Origin: Gemmatimonadota bacterium
Lineage (GTDB): Bacteria > Gemmatimonadota > Gemmatimonadetes > Longimicrobiales > Gaopeijiaceae
Length of the DNA stretch: 64,000 nucleotides
Assembly (NCBI GenBank): GCA_028874985.1
Contig: JAPPGI010000058.1
Location: 1 to 64,000 of the forward strand
Direction: 5' to 3'
The notes under the pieces are model-generated. The model was not told the origin of the DNA. It searched no databases and worked only from the letters and a program-made list of their open reading frames with translations. Shown here piece after piece: positions 36,591 to 45,485 of the stretch (position 1 is its first letter; every line of letters starts with the position of its first letter). The position numbers and the translations under genes are program-made.

Positions 36591-38893
36591 GGACGTTCAC
36601 GGTCGCGCTCACGCTCGCCACGGGAGTCGCCGTCGCGGCGCCCGCGCGCGCCGGCGCCCAGTCCGGCTTCGCCCCCGACACCTTCGAGGATTCGGTGGCG
36701 CACCGGCTCTACGCGGCGGCCCGGGCCAACTGGAAGGCGCTGGACGAGTCCGTCCTGCGGTACACGGCCGTGATCCGGCAGAGATCCGCAACGGCCATGC
36801 GCACCTTCCTCCGGGACCGCGTCCTCTACCACAACGAGACGGCCGTGCGGGCCTTCTGGGAGCGGGATCACAGGCCGGTCATCCAGGTCCTCGGAACCCG
36901 CTCCGAGTATCCGGGGCGCGTGATCGAGGACGAAATGGACTGGCTCGACGACCTCTCCTTCGACCGGCCGTTCGAACCCGGGAGCGACCAGCTGCTCTTC
37001 GGGATCCCCGACCAGGACGTCCTTCCCCTCGAGCCGCGGGACGACGGATTCTGGCTGGCGCATCCCCTGGGCGGGGGAGCCGACTCGCTCTACCGCTTCC
37101 GCAGCGGCGACACCATGACGATCTCCTTCCAGGACGGGCGCCGGCTGAGGGCGATCCAGCTGGACGTCCTTGCCCGGGAGGCGGACGCCAACAGGATCAG
37201 CGGAACGCTGTGGATCGAACCCGAGTCCGGAGCGCTGGTTCGGGCCGTGTACCGGCTGAGCCGGAAGTTCGACGCCATGCGGGACATTCCCGACCTCGAG
37301 CGGGAGGAGGAACGCGGGACCTTCCGGTACGTGCCCGGGCTGTTGAAGCCCTGGACCTTCGATCTCACGGTGGTCGCGGTGGAGTACTCGCTCTGGGACT
37401 TCCGGACCTGGCTCCCCTACGCCATGCACCTCAAGGGCGAGGCTGCGGCGGGGATCTTCAGGTTCCCCCTCTCCACGGACGTTTCCTACGAGATCGAATC
37501 GGTCACCCTGGCGGAGAACGGGAAGGCGGACCCGGACGGGGACGCGGAGGCGGTCCATCCCGTCGCGGCGCCCCCCCTCAAGGAGGTGCACTTCGAGACC
37601 CGGGCCGAGGCGATGGCGTTCATCGCCCAGCTCTTGTCGGGTGACGAGGGCGTGGAGTACGAGCACCTCGACGATACGTTGACAGTTGTAGTCAACCGCT
37701 CGTCGGTGATCGCCCCCAGGGAGCGCCATCTCGTGTACGAGAGCCCCCACCTCCCTCCGCCCATCTGGCACGACGCGGCCGGGTTTCCGTCCGACGCCGA
37801 ACTGGAGGAGCTCGTCGAGCGTCTGGGCGACCTCCCGGCTCCATCCGTCGCCAAGGCCGCGCTGGGTCTCCATTGGGGCTGGGCGCGCCACGATCTCATC
37901 CGCTACAACCGGGTGGAGGGTCCCGCCTTCGGGGGCGGCCTGGAGTGGGAGCCGGGCAAAAGGTTCCATGTGCGCGCCTCTGGGTTCTTCGGGCTGTCGG
38001 ACCTGAGGCCCAAGTTGCGATTCGACCTTGAACGCTCGACGGTTCAGCGCCGGTTGTCGCTCGGCACCTTCCACGAGTTGCGGGCGACCGATCCTGACGG
38101 CAGACACCTCGGCTTCGGCAACTCTCTCAACGCGTTCCTCTTCGGCCGCGACGAAGGGGAGTACTACCGGGCCACCGGGGTCGACCTGAGCTGGCGGCCA
38201 CCCGACGGAGCGCGCGAGTCCCTTGTCCTGCGCGCATGGGCCGAGCGGCAGAGCGCGGTGAGCAACACAATCGATTTCGCCCTTTTCCGGGCCTTCGACG
38301 GCGACGGGACGTTCCGCTCCAACCTCGAGGCCGACGACGCCGAGGAGACGGGAGTCGAACTCAGGCTTTCACCGTGGTGGGGGCACGACCCCGGCGGCAT
38401 CCAGCTGGGAGCCGAAGTGGAAGGTCGCTGGGCCTTGTGGCGGGCACCGGGCGAGGACCGCCGGAGCGACTACCGGCAGGCCGGTGCCACGCTCCGGGCG
38501 ATCATCCCACTCGCGGGCGACGGCTGGCTCAGGTGGAACCTGGGTTTCGAGGCGGGGGCCGGGTCCACCTGGGGTGAAGCGCCCGCGCAGCGCTCCTGGT
38601 TCCTCGGCGGGGCCGGGTCGCTGCGCGGCTATTCGGCCTCCGTCATCTCGGGCCCGTCCTTCGCGCGGGGCCGGGTCGAGGTGTCCCGCACCTTCCACGC
38701 CGGATCCGCAATCCTCTTCGGCGACGCCGGCTGGGCCGGCGACCGAGACGCCTTCGAGGCGGACGAAATCCTCTACGGCATCGGCGTGGGGGGCAGTATC
38801 CTGGACGGGATCGTCCGCCTGGACCTGTCGCAGGGACTCAGGGGGCCGAACAAGCGCTTCCGCGTCGACCTCTACCTGGACGCGATTCTCTAG
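36587..38893 (+). CDS. Outer-membrane protein with C-terminal surface-antigen-like barrel
   Basis: 768 residues from a GTG at 36587 that overlaps the previous stop. Signal: VALTLATGVAVAAPARAGAQ. The first half (about 30-420) is a soluble region with alternating strands and no recognised motif. The second half alternates short amphipathic strands, as in a beta-barrel. Near residue 680 it shows GGAGSLRGY followed by RGRVEVSRTF, resembling the RGY/RGF-type element of Omp85 or surface-antigen barrels. The end, RFRVDLYLDAIL, is strand-like and terminates in a hydrophobic residue. DUF5686-type proteins are an alternative comparison. Confidence 0.65.
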   Translation: MRTFTVALTLATGVAVAAPARAGAQSGFAPDTFEDSVAHRLYAAARANWKALDESVLRYTAVIRQRSATAMRTFLRDRVLYHNETAVRAFWERDHRPVIQVLGTRSEYPGRVIEDEMDWLDDLSFDRPFEPGSDQLLFGIPDQDVLPLEPRDDGFWLAHPLGGGADSLYRFRSGDTMTISFQDGRRLRAIQLDVLAREADANRISGTLWIEPESGALVRAVYRLSRKFDAMRDIPDLEREEERGTFRYVPGLLKPWTFDLTVVAVEYSLWDFRTWLPYAMHLKGEAAAGIFRFPLSTDVSYEIESVTLAENGKADPDGDAEAVHPVAAPPLKEVHFETRAEAMAFIAQLLSGDEGVEYEHLDDTLTVVVNRSSVIAPRERHLVYESPHLPPPIWHDAAGFPSDAELEELVERLGDLPAPSVAKAALGLHWGWARHDLIRYNRVEGPAFGGGLEWEPGKRFHVRASGFFGLSDLRPKLRFDLERSTVQRRLSLGTFHELRATDPDGRHLGFGNSLNAFLFGRDEGEYYRATGVDLSWRPPDGARESLVLRAWAERQSAVSNTIDFALFRAFDGDGTFRSNLEADDAEETGVELRLSPWWGHDPGGIQLGAEVEGRWALWRAPGEDRRSDYRQAGATLRAIIPLAGDGWLRWNLGFEAGAGSTWGEAPAQRSWFLGGAGSLRGYSASVISGPSFARGRVEVSRTFHAGSAILFGDAGWAGDRDAFEADEILYGIGVGGSILDGIVRLDLSQGLRGPNKRFRVDLYLDAIL

Positions 38894-38894
38894 G

Positions 38895-38928
38895 CCGTGG
38901 AGAACGCCCGAGCGGCGAGGCACCGGGC
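38895..38928 (-). repeat. Dispersed intergenic repeat, copy C (internally shortened)
   Basis: It begins 2 bp after the barrel gene's stop with CCGTGGA and ends in GCGGCGAGGCACCGGGC. It aligns with copy A except for a gap of about 12 bp over the GCGAGCACCGAG segment. Its ends GCCCG and CGGGC can pair. Confidence 0.55.
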
Positions 38929-38978
38929 TGGAGAGGCGCGACGAGAGGGGAATAGCGGGGCCATTCGCCCGAGGAACA

Positions 38979-39062
38979 TGCCGGGGGCGGGACTCGAACC
39001 CGCATGGGACTGCTCCCGGGGGATTTTAAGTCCCCTGTGTATACCGATTTCACCACCCCGGC
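38979..39062 (-). tRNA. tRNA-Leu (UAA)
   Basis: 84 nt. On the minus strand the acceptor GCCGGGG (39062-39056) pairs with CCCCGGC at the 3' end, followed by discriminator A at 38979. The anticodon stem-loop is GGGGA-CTTAAAA-TCCCC with anticodon TAA. The T-arm contains GGTTCGAGTCC. A long variable arm, as expected for leucine, separates anticodon and T arms. CCA is not encoded. The 131 bp to the right, up to the next gene, hold no supported feature. Confidence 0.95.
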
Positions 39063-39193
39063 CGAGCATCAATCATACCTGGTTCCGCCGATCTACGTGA
39101 AGCCGTTCGTCAGGACGCACAGGAGCCACGCGGCTCCCAACGCGCCCGAGATCCATCGCCGGAACGATTCCCGGACTCACTCCATTCCGCGGA

Positions 39194-40735
39194 TCACTTC
39201 TTCAAGCAGATCAGGATCACCCCACCGGCGGCCTCGTCTCCGTAGAGCGCTACGGCCGCAGCACCCTTGATCACCTCTAATCTCTCGATGCCCTTGAGAT
39301 GCGGCCACGGCGTTGGATCCGGCCACGGCGCTGCATTGCCGTCGTCGTCCAGTGCGTTCCCGTGCATTGTGACCCGGACGCCTTCGATGATCAGGAGGGG
39401 CAAGGGTGGCGACTCAGCCATCCCCGAGAACTTGCCCCCCCACAGATTGTCCCGGTCGGACTGCTTCGGACTTTCGGCCACGGCTTCGACCATCTCCGCC
39501 ACCGAGGGCCGGCCCCGCGTGAAGATCCGGATGGCGCCGTTGGCACCCTCGTCGCCGTAGATCTCCCGGGACTTCGCACCATTGATCACTTCGACGCGAT
39601 CGACCACCCCTTCCCTCCTGAGGCCGCTCTCCGACCAGAGCCGGACCGATTCGGGCAGGTCTTCATAGCGCGCGACAGGCACGTCGTCCACGAACACGAG
39701 CGGAGCCGGGTCCGAGACGAACCATTCGGCCAGATAGCCGTCGTAGGAGCCCTGGGTCCATCCGGAAGGTTTGCCCCGGGGCTCCGGGGCCTGAACCTCG
39801 AACGCCTCGTCGATCGCGTCGCCGATTTCCGTCGGCAACCGCACGTCGCACGCCGTCACCAGTGCGCCCACCGCCACGCAGGCGAGAATGGCCGCGCGGC
39901 CCGCACCCAGCTTCTCTTGCTTCTCACTCATCGTCTTCAATCTCCTTTCAAGCAGGCTCCTGGATTTCCCCATCGCGGGGACGAATCCCCACCAGCCACG
40001 GGACCGGGTTCCCGCGTTCAGGAGGACCGTGCCGTAGTCGGCGACTCCGATCCCCGACGCCAGGACCCGTTCATCGCAGTCCATTTCCACCGCGGCGCGA
40101 AGCCGCCGGCACATCCACCAGATCGCCGGACTCCATGGGAACACCGCCGCGGCGAGGCCGCCATAGAGCAGCGCGAGATGGTCCCGGGCACGCGCATGTT
40201 CCTCCTCGTGCCGGATGATCGCGTCCCGGACACCCGGCTCAAGCTCCGACACCCATGCGGGGACGACCACCTTCGCTCTGGTGACGCCGACCAAGGCCGG
40301 ACCGAAGCGGCGGGAGACGTAGACCGGCGTTCCGGCCACCCCTGTGCGCTCCCAGCGGCGGCGCCTCCAGCCCATGACCAGCAGCACGCCACCGACAACG
40401 AGCATGGCCGTCAGGGACGCGGTGCCCCATGCAAGAGCCGCAATCCTGCTCGGATTCACGCCCCCGGGAACGGAAAGGGCCGGAGTCACGCTCCGGGCGT
40501 CCGCCACAGGTGCTCCGCTGACCAGCGACACGACGGCCGTCGTGGCCTCCAGCACCGGGGGAGCGACCGGCGCGCGCGTCCTTCCGGCCAGAGGGACTGC
40601 CACCGCCAGGGTCAACGCCGCGAGCCAGGCGAACCGGCGCGGCCATCCCGCGGAGACCGCCAACCGCTCCAGCGCCCATCCGCCAATCGCGACGATCCCG
40701 CCGACCAGCGCCGCATACGGAATCCAGGCAATCAT
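39194..40735 (-). CDS. M56 (BlaR1-like) metalloprotease with two TonB-plug motifs
   Basis: 513 residues from the ATG at 40735 with GGGGAGA upstream; a GTG at 40759 is in frame. The N-terminal half has transmembrane helices and the M56 zinc motif HEEEHARARDHL (about residue 180), as in BlaR1/MecR1 sensors, and a further helix ending near residue 310. The periplasmic C-terminus has no penicillin-binding domain. It carries two plug-like segments: DRVEVINGAKSREIYGDEGA with NGAIRIFTR, and ERLEVIKGAAAVALYGDEAA with GGVILICLKK at the C-terminus. These match the end of TonB receptor plugs. No BlaI-type repressor gene is adjacent. Confidence 0.88.
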   Translation of the reverse strand: MIAWIPYAALVGGIVAIGGWALERLAVSAGWPRRFAWLAALTLAVAVPLAGRTRAPVAPPVLEATTAVVSLVSGAPVADARSVTPALSVPGGVNPSRIAALAWGTASLTAMLVVGGVLLVMGWRRRRWERTGVAGTPVYVSRRFGPALVGVTRAKVVVPAWVSELEPGVRDAIIRHEEEHARARDHLALLYGGLAAAVFPWSPAIWWMCRRLRAAVEMDCDERVLASGIGVADYGTVLLNAGTRSRGWWGFVPAMGKSRSLLERRLKTMSEKQEKLGAGRAAILACVAVGALVTACDVRLPTEIGDAIDEAFEVQAPEPRGKPSGWTQGSYDGYLAEWFVSDPAPLVFVDDVPVARYEDLPESVRLWSESGLRREGVVDRVEVINGAKSREIYGDEGANGAIRIFTRGRPSVAEMVEAVAESPKQSDRDNLWGGKFSGMAESPPLPLLIIEGVRVTMHGNALDDDGNAAPWPDPTPWPHLKGIERLEVIKGAAAVALYGDEAAGGVILICLKK

Positions 40736-40785
40736 GCCCGCGTCTCCCCCCTTTGCCACAGCACGCTCACGAGGTTCGGCAGTCG

Positions 40786-40818
40786 GTCAATAAAGCCCCG
40801 CGAGTACCGAGAGCGGCG
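40786..40818 (-). repeat. Dispersed intergenic repeat, copy D
   Basis: This copy matches copy A at 29 of 33 positions, including GCCCCGCGAG and ACCGAGAGCGGCG, then diverges abruptly. It lies upstream of the M56 gene, between that gene and its candidate promoter, so it would be transcribed in the M56 leader. Confidence 0.65.
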
Positions 40819-40926
40819 GTCATCCGCTTTTCCCTCCATTCACCCTGGCGTTCTTGCTTGTTCAGCTGGTCCCCGCAGGTATTACCCCGCCGGTTCACGA
40901 AAGTTCTCGTACATGGATACGGTACT

Positions 40927-40956
40927 ACGGTAGGGGAGCAGGTGCGAATTTGTCAA
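40927..40956 (-). promoter_or_regulatory. Candidate promoter of the M56 protease gene
   Basis: On the minus strand a consensus TTGACA (40956-40951) precedes TACCGT (40932-40927) after 18 nt. The -10 box overlaps a direct repeat, TACGGTA-CTACGGTA read on the plus strand (near 40918-40932), a possible operator. The 275-bp gap (40736-41010) otherwise holds only repeat copy D. Confidence 0.5.
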
Positions 40957-41010
40957 CGACAATCTTCGTAAACGGTCTCCGTCGCAGATGGCCGGAGGGC
41001 GGTATTGGGA

Positions 41011-41925
41011 TCAGAGGATCGTCTTCCCAAGCGCGGAGGCCACCAAGCCCACCGCCAGGACGGCCGTGTGATTACGGTCGTCCAGGACCGGATTGAGTTC
41101 CACGACATCGAGGCTGAGGAGCCGGCCCGAGCGCGCCGCCTTCTCGCACACGAGGTGTCCCTCGCGATACGTCAGACCACCCTGCGCCGGTGTGCCCACC
41201 CCCGGCGCGACGAGCGGGTCGAGTGCGTCGAGATCGAGAGACAGGTGGAATCCGGCGGTTCCGGCGTTGGCGCGTTTCAGCGCCTCGTCCATGCAGGTGG
41301 CGACACCCCTTTCGTCGATCTCCGACATCGTGAAAACCCGTAGGCCGACCTCCGAAATGAGTTTCTTCTCACCCGCGTCCAGATCGCGGGCGCCCAGAAC
41401 ACTCGCATTCTCCGGTCTGATGCTGGGCAGTCGCCGGGTGAGGCGGTGGTGACCGTGTCCAAGCAGCACCGCCAGCGACATTCCGTGGATGTTCCCGCTG
41501 GGGGTGGTCTGGGGACGGTTCATGTCCGCGTGAGCGTCCACCCATATGACGCCGACGGATTCCCCCAGCCGCCGGTAGTGCGCCGCCACGCCGGCCACCG
41601 ATCCGATCGAAAGCGAGTGGTCCCCGCCCAGGACCAACGGAATGCACCCGACCCCCAGGCCCGACTCCACCACCTGACGCGTCTGCTCGGTCACCTTGGC
41701 GATTTCGTCGAGAAAGCGCAGCGCGGTCTCGCCGGCCCCGGTGGTCTCGAGCCCGCCGGCGGTGATGGTACCCAACTCGAGGATGTGATAGCCGATGGAC
41801 TGCAGCTCGCGCGTGATCCCCGCGATTCGCAGCGCCGAGGGCCCCATGTCGACTCCGCGGCGCCCCGCGCCGAGGTCGATGGACACCGAAAGAAGCGCGA
41901 TGTCGCGGTCGGCGAAATCGTTCAT
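41011..41925 (-). CDS. Arginase / ureohydrolase
   Basis: 304 residues from the ATG at 41925; the longer open frame upstream crosses a promoter region. It hydrolyses arginine to ornithine and urea, or a related guanidino compound. The binuclear manganese ligands are all visible: GGDHSLSIGS, DAHADMN with the following NIHGMSLAVLLG, and SLDLDALDP. The C-terminal LDVVELNPVLDD is typical of arginases rather than agmatinases. It faces a secreted amidohydrolase divergently across 185 bp. No arginine transport or ornithine genes are nearby. Confidence 0.93.
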   Translation of the reverse strand: MNDFADRDIALLSVSIDLGAGRRGVDMGPSALRIAGITRELQSIGYHILELGTITAGGLETTGAGETALRFLDEIAKVTEQTRQVVESGLGVGCIPLVLGGDHSLSIGSVAGVAAHYRRLGESVGVIWVDAHADMNRPQTTPSGNIHGMSLAVLLGHGHHRLTRRLPSIRPENASVLGARDLDAGEKKLISEVGLRVFTMSEIDERGVATCMDEALKRANAGTAGFHLSLDLDALDPLVAPGVGTPAQGGLTYREGHLVCEKAARSGRLLSLDVVELNPVLDDRNHTAVLAVGLVASALGKTIL

Positions 41926-41972
41926 GGCGCGAGGGCGGGACGAAAGCGAAGCGGGATCGCCGGTCTCGGCAT

Positions 41973-42002
41973 TTGGTCGCGGGCAACTGTAGACACTACC
42001 AT
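41973..42002 (+). promoter_or_regulatory. Candidate promoter for the amidohydrolase pair
   Basis: TTGGTC (41973-41978) is followed after 18 nt by TACCAT (41997-42002). It would give a leader of about 100 nt before the first amidohydrolase start at 42111. This is sequence resemblance only. Confidence 0.35.
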
Positions 42003-42110
42003 ATCCGTCGGTTACACGGCCGGTATCGTTCAAGGTCCGAACGCCGATGTCGTCGACTGCCCGTCCGGCGGCGTCGGATTGGAGTCTACTCAAAGATAGG
42101 GATTCGGCGC

Positions 42111-45100
42111 ATGCGCTACCTCGAGAGCGGTCGGTGGACGGCCGCGCTGCTGCTCCTCTCGCCCATGGCACTTCCGGCCCAGGAGGCCGGCAAGGACCCC
42201 GACCGGGGCCTCCCGCTGGAACCGGCGCACTGGGCGCGCTTCACCACCAGCGAGGGGACCTGGATCTCGCTCGACGTGAGTCCCGACGGACAGTCGATCG
42301 TCTTCGACATGCTGGGAGACCTCTACTCCATGCCCGCTGCCGGAGGCAACGCGACCAGGCTCACCGGCGGCATGGGCTACGACATGCAGCCGCGCTTCAG
42401 CCCGGACGGAGAACGGATCGCCTTCGTGTCGGACCGGAGCGGCGACAACAACGTCTGGCTCATGCCCGCCGCGGGAGGCGAGCCGCGGCAGCTCAGCAAG
42501 GGGATCGGAAGCCGCTTCCTGTCGCCGGAGTGGATGCCCGACGGCAAGTACGTCGTGGTCTCGAGAGCGGCTCCCTTCGCCGGACTGGAGAAGCTGTGGC
42601 TCTACCACGTTGACGGGGGAACGGGCCTGGAGATGGTCGGAGGGAGCGGCGGCCAGCGCATGCTGGGTGCGGCGGTGAATGCCGAGGGGCGCTACATCTG
42701 GTACGCGCAGCGCTTCGGCACCTGGCAGTACAACGCGATCCTTCCGCAGTACCAGCTCTGGGTCTACGATCGCAGGTCGGGGACCCGCACGCCCATGAGC
42801 AACCGGTACGGGTCGGCCTTCCGGCCCGCTCTTTCGCCGGACGGCACCCTGCTGGCCTACGGGACCCGCGAGGACGCCGAGACCGGGATTCGGCTCCGCG
42901 ACCTCGCCTCGGGAGAGGAGCGGTGGCTCGCCTACCCCGTCCAGCGCGACGACCAGGAATCGACCGCGTCGATGGACGTGTTGCCGGGGTACTCCTTCAC
43001 CCCCGGTTCCGACGCGCTGGTCATCTCCTACGGCGGCCGTATCTGGCGGGTGCCGGTGGACGGCGGCGACCCACGGGAGATCCCCTTCACCGTCGAGGCC
43101 GAGATCGCGATCGGCCCCGAGGTCGAGTTCGAGTACCCGATCGAGGACACGCCGACCTTCACCGTGAAACAGATCCGCGACGCGCGTCCCTCCCCCGATG
43201 GCGCCCGGATCGCCTTCAGCGCCCTGGACCGCCTTTACGTCGCCGAGTTGCCGGACGGGACCCCGGAGCGCGTCACCGCCGACGACGTGGGCGAGTTCCA
43301 GCCCGTGTGGTCCCCGGACGGGCGTCACATCGCGTACGTGACCTGGGACGACGACAGCGGCGAGGGCCATATCCGGCGGGTCTCCTCCGGGGGCGGCTCC
43401 GCCACGAACCTGACCACGGAAGCGGCATTCTACCGCGAGATCGCGTGGTCGCCGGACAGCGAGCGGATCGTGGGGATCCGAGTGGACCGGCGCAACATCC
43501 GGGAGTCCCTGGGCATGACCGCCGGGGGGTTGGCCGCGGAACTCATGTGGATCCCGGCGGACGGCGGCCCGGCAACCACGATCGGACCCACGCAGGGGCG
43601 GCGGCGGCCTCACTTCACGCAGGATCCGGACCGCATCTACTACTACGGCTTCGCAAGGGCCGACGCCGTTCCCGGCTCGCCCACGCCGCCGGCTCCGACC
43701 ATCGCGCTTTCCTCCGCCAGGTGGGACGATACGGACCGGCGGCGGCACCTGCGGGTTACCGCTCGCGCGGACCTGTCGGCCGGCGGTGTGCCCGTCGGCT
43801 ACCGGTATTCCGAAACGAGCGACCTGGCGATGCCCGAGGTCTTCGACGACGACGAGCCACGCGAACTCATCCTGCGCCTGGGCGCCGGAACGGTGATGAT
43901 GGCCCCGCTGGGCGACCTCGCTCTGGCCCGGATAGGCGACGACCTCTATGCGGTCACGGTCCCGGACCTCGGGGCCACCCTGCCGACGGTCGACGTCACC
44001 AAGCCCGATTCGGCCGGAGTCCCCGCCTGGAAGCTGAACCGGCTGGGAGTCGAATTCCCCACCTGGGGGGCGGACGGACGCACGGTGCACTGGTCGCTGG
44101 GCAACGGACTCTTCACCTACGACCTGGACGCGGCCGCGGGCGACCCCGGCTACGAAGCGGCCGAACGGCAGATCGCCGTCACCGCCGAGCGTGACATCCC
44201 CCGCGGCACGGTGGTTCTGCGCGGCGGGCGGGCCATCACCATGAACGGCGGCGAGATCGTCGAGAACGCCGACGTCGTCGTGACGGACAACCGCATCACC
44301 GCGGTGTCCGCGGGGCCCGGAGAGGTGCCCGAGGGCGCGCAGGTGATCGATGTCGGCGGCAAGACCATCCTGCCCGGCTTCGTCGACACGCATTCGCACA
44401 TGTGGAACCTGTGGGGTGTGCACTGGGAGCGTTCGTGGCTCTACCACGCCAATCTGGCCTACGGTGTCACCACCACGCGCGACCCCCAGACCGCCACCAC
44501 CGACGTGCTCGTCTACGAAGACCTGGTGCGCGCCGGCCGCATGACCGGTCCGCGCGTCTATCACACCGGACCCGGCGTCTTCTCCCGCGACTTCGTTCGC
44601 AGCTACGAACACGCGCTCGACGTGCTCCGCAAGTACAGCCGCTACTACGACACCAAGACCTTCAAGATGTACATGTCCGGCAACCGCCGTCAGCGCCAGT
44701 GGCTGATCATGGCCGCGCGCGAGCTCGGCCTGATGCCGACCACGGAGGGCGGGCTGGACTACCGGCTCGACATGACCCACGCCATCGACGGCTACCCGGG
44801 GATCGAGCACAACCTGCCGATCATTCCGACGTACGGCGATGTGGTCGAACTCTTCGCCACCTCGGGAACGGTCAACACGCCGACGCTGCTGGTGACGTAC
44901 GGAGGCCCCTGGGTCGAGAACTACTACTATACGCGGGAGGACGTCTTCGGCGACGAGAAGCTCACCCACTTCACGCCGAAGCGCGAACTCGACATCAAGG
45001 CGCGGCGCCTGCAGACCGATGGACCGGGGCCCGCCGGGTGGTTCATGGAGGAGGAGTACGTCTTCGACAGGCACTCGGCGTGGCTGAAGGATCTCGTGGA

Positions 45101-45485
45101 GGCGGGCGGGCGGACCGGAGTGGGCAGCCACGGACAGCTGCAGGGACTGGGCTACCACTGGGAGCTTTGGGCACTCCAGGCCGGTGGCATGAGCGAGCAC
45201 GACGCGCTGCGGGTCGCCACGCTGATGGGTGCCGAGGCGATCGGGCTGGGCGCCGACCTGGGATCGATCGAGCCGGGCAAGCTGGCCGACCTCGTGATCC
45301 TCGACGCCGATCCGCTCGACGACATACGCAACACCAACACGATCGACAAGGTCATGATGAACGGACGTCTCTACGACGGCGACACCCTCGACGAGTTGTG
45401 GCCCCGGCAACGCGCGGCTCCCTACGAGCCCTGGAGGCACACGGCTCCGGATGTGAGGGCCGGAATCAGGGGAGGTGAGAAATGA
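42111..45485 (+). CDS. Exported TolB-propeller amidohydrolase, copy 1
   Basis: 1124 residues from the ATG at 42111. A Sec signal (ALLLLSPMALPAQ) is followed by WD40-like PD40/TolB beta-propeller repeats over about residues 40-650 (SLDVSPDGQSIVF, RFSPDGERIAFVSDRSGDNNVW, QPVWSPDGRHIAYVTWDDDS). A second part (about 690-1110) is an amidohydrolase with VIDVGGKTILPGFVDTHSHM as the first metal motif, GVTTTRDPQT, and GLGADLGSIEPGKLADLVILDADPLDDIRNT at the end. It likely acts on peptides or cyclic amides in the periplasm; the substrate is unknown. It overlaps its paralogue by 4 bp. Confidence 0.9.
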   Translation: MRYLESGRWTAALLLLSPMALPAQEAGKDPDRGLPLEPAHWARFTTSEGTWISLDVSPDGQSIVFDMLGDLYSMPAAGGNATRLTGGMGYDMQPRFSPDGERIAFVSDRSGDNNVWLMPAAGGEPRQLSKGIGSRFLSPEWMPDGKYVVVSRAAPFAGLEKLWLYHVDGGTGLEMVGGSGGQRMLGAAVNAEGRYIWYAQRFGTWQYNAILPQYQLWVYDRRSGTRTPMSNRYGSAFRPALSPDGTLLAYGTREDAETGIRLRDLASGEERWLAYPVQRDDQESTASMDVLPGYSFTPGSDALVISYGGRIWRVPVDGGDPREIPFTVEAEIAIGPEVEFEYPIEDTPTFTVKQIRDARPSPDGARIAFSALDRLYVAELPDGTPERVTADDVGEFQPVWSPDGRHIAYVTWDDDSGEGHIRRVSSGGGSATNLTTEAAFYREIAWSPDSERIVGIRVDRRNIRESLGMTAGGLAAELMWIPADGGPATTIGPTQGRRRPHFTQDPDRIYYYGFARADAVPGSPTPPAPTIALSSARWDDTDRRRHLRVTARADLSAGGVPVGYRYSETSDLAMPEVFDDDEPRELILRLGAGTVMMAPLGDLALARIGDDLYAVTVPDLGATLPTVDVTKPDSAGVPAWKLNRLGVEFPTWGADGRTVHWSLGNGLFTYDLDAAAGDPGYEAAERQIAVTAERDIPRGTVVLRGGRAITMNGGEIVENADVVVTDNRITAVSAGPGEVPEGAQVIDVGGKTILPGFVDTHSHMWNLWGVHWERSWLYHANLAYGVTTTRDPQTATTDVLVYEDLVRAGRMTGPRVYHTGPGVFSRDFVRSYEHALDVLRKYSRYYDTKTFKMYMSGNRRQRQWLIMAARELGLMPTTEGGLDYRLDMTHAIDGYPGIEHNLPIIPTYGDVVELFATSGTVNTPTLLVTYGGPWVENYYYTREDVFGDEKLTHFTPKRELDIKARRLQTDGPGPAGWFMEEEYVFDRHSAWLKDLVEAGGRTGVGSHGQLQGLGYHWELWALQAGGMSEHDALRVATLMGAEAIGLGADLGSIEPGKLADLVILDADPLDDIRNTNTIDKVMMNGRLYDGDTLDELWPRQRAAPYEPWRHTAPDVRAGIRGGEK

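Noticed and set aside
39063..39193. Small membrane peptide (SFRRWISGALGAAWLLCVLT) on the minus strand
   Set aside because: The frame is about 28 codons long and has no start codon or ribosome site; an in-frame stop precedes it.
40736..40926. Remnant of a BlaI/MecI repressor gene upstream of the M56 protease
   Set aside because: Minus-strand frames there are short, and none shows a winged-helix motif; the space is occupied by repeat copy D and leader sequence.
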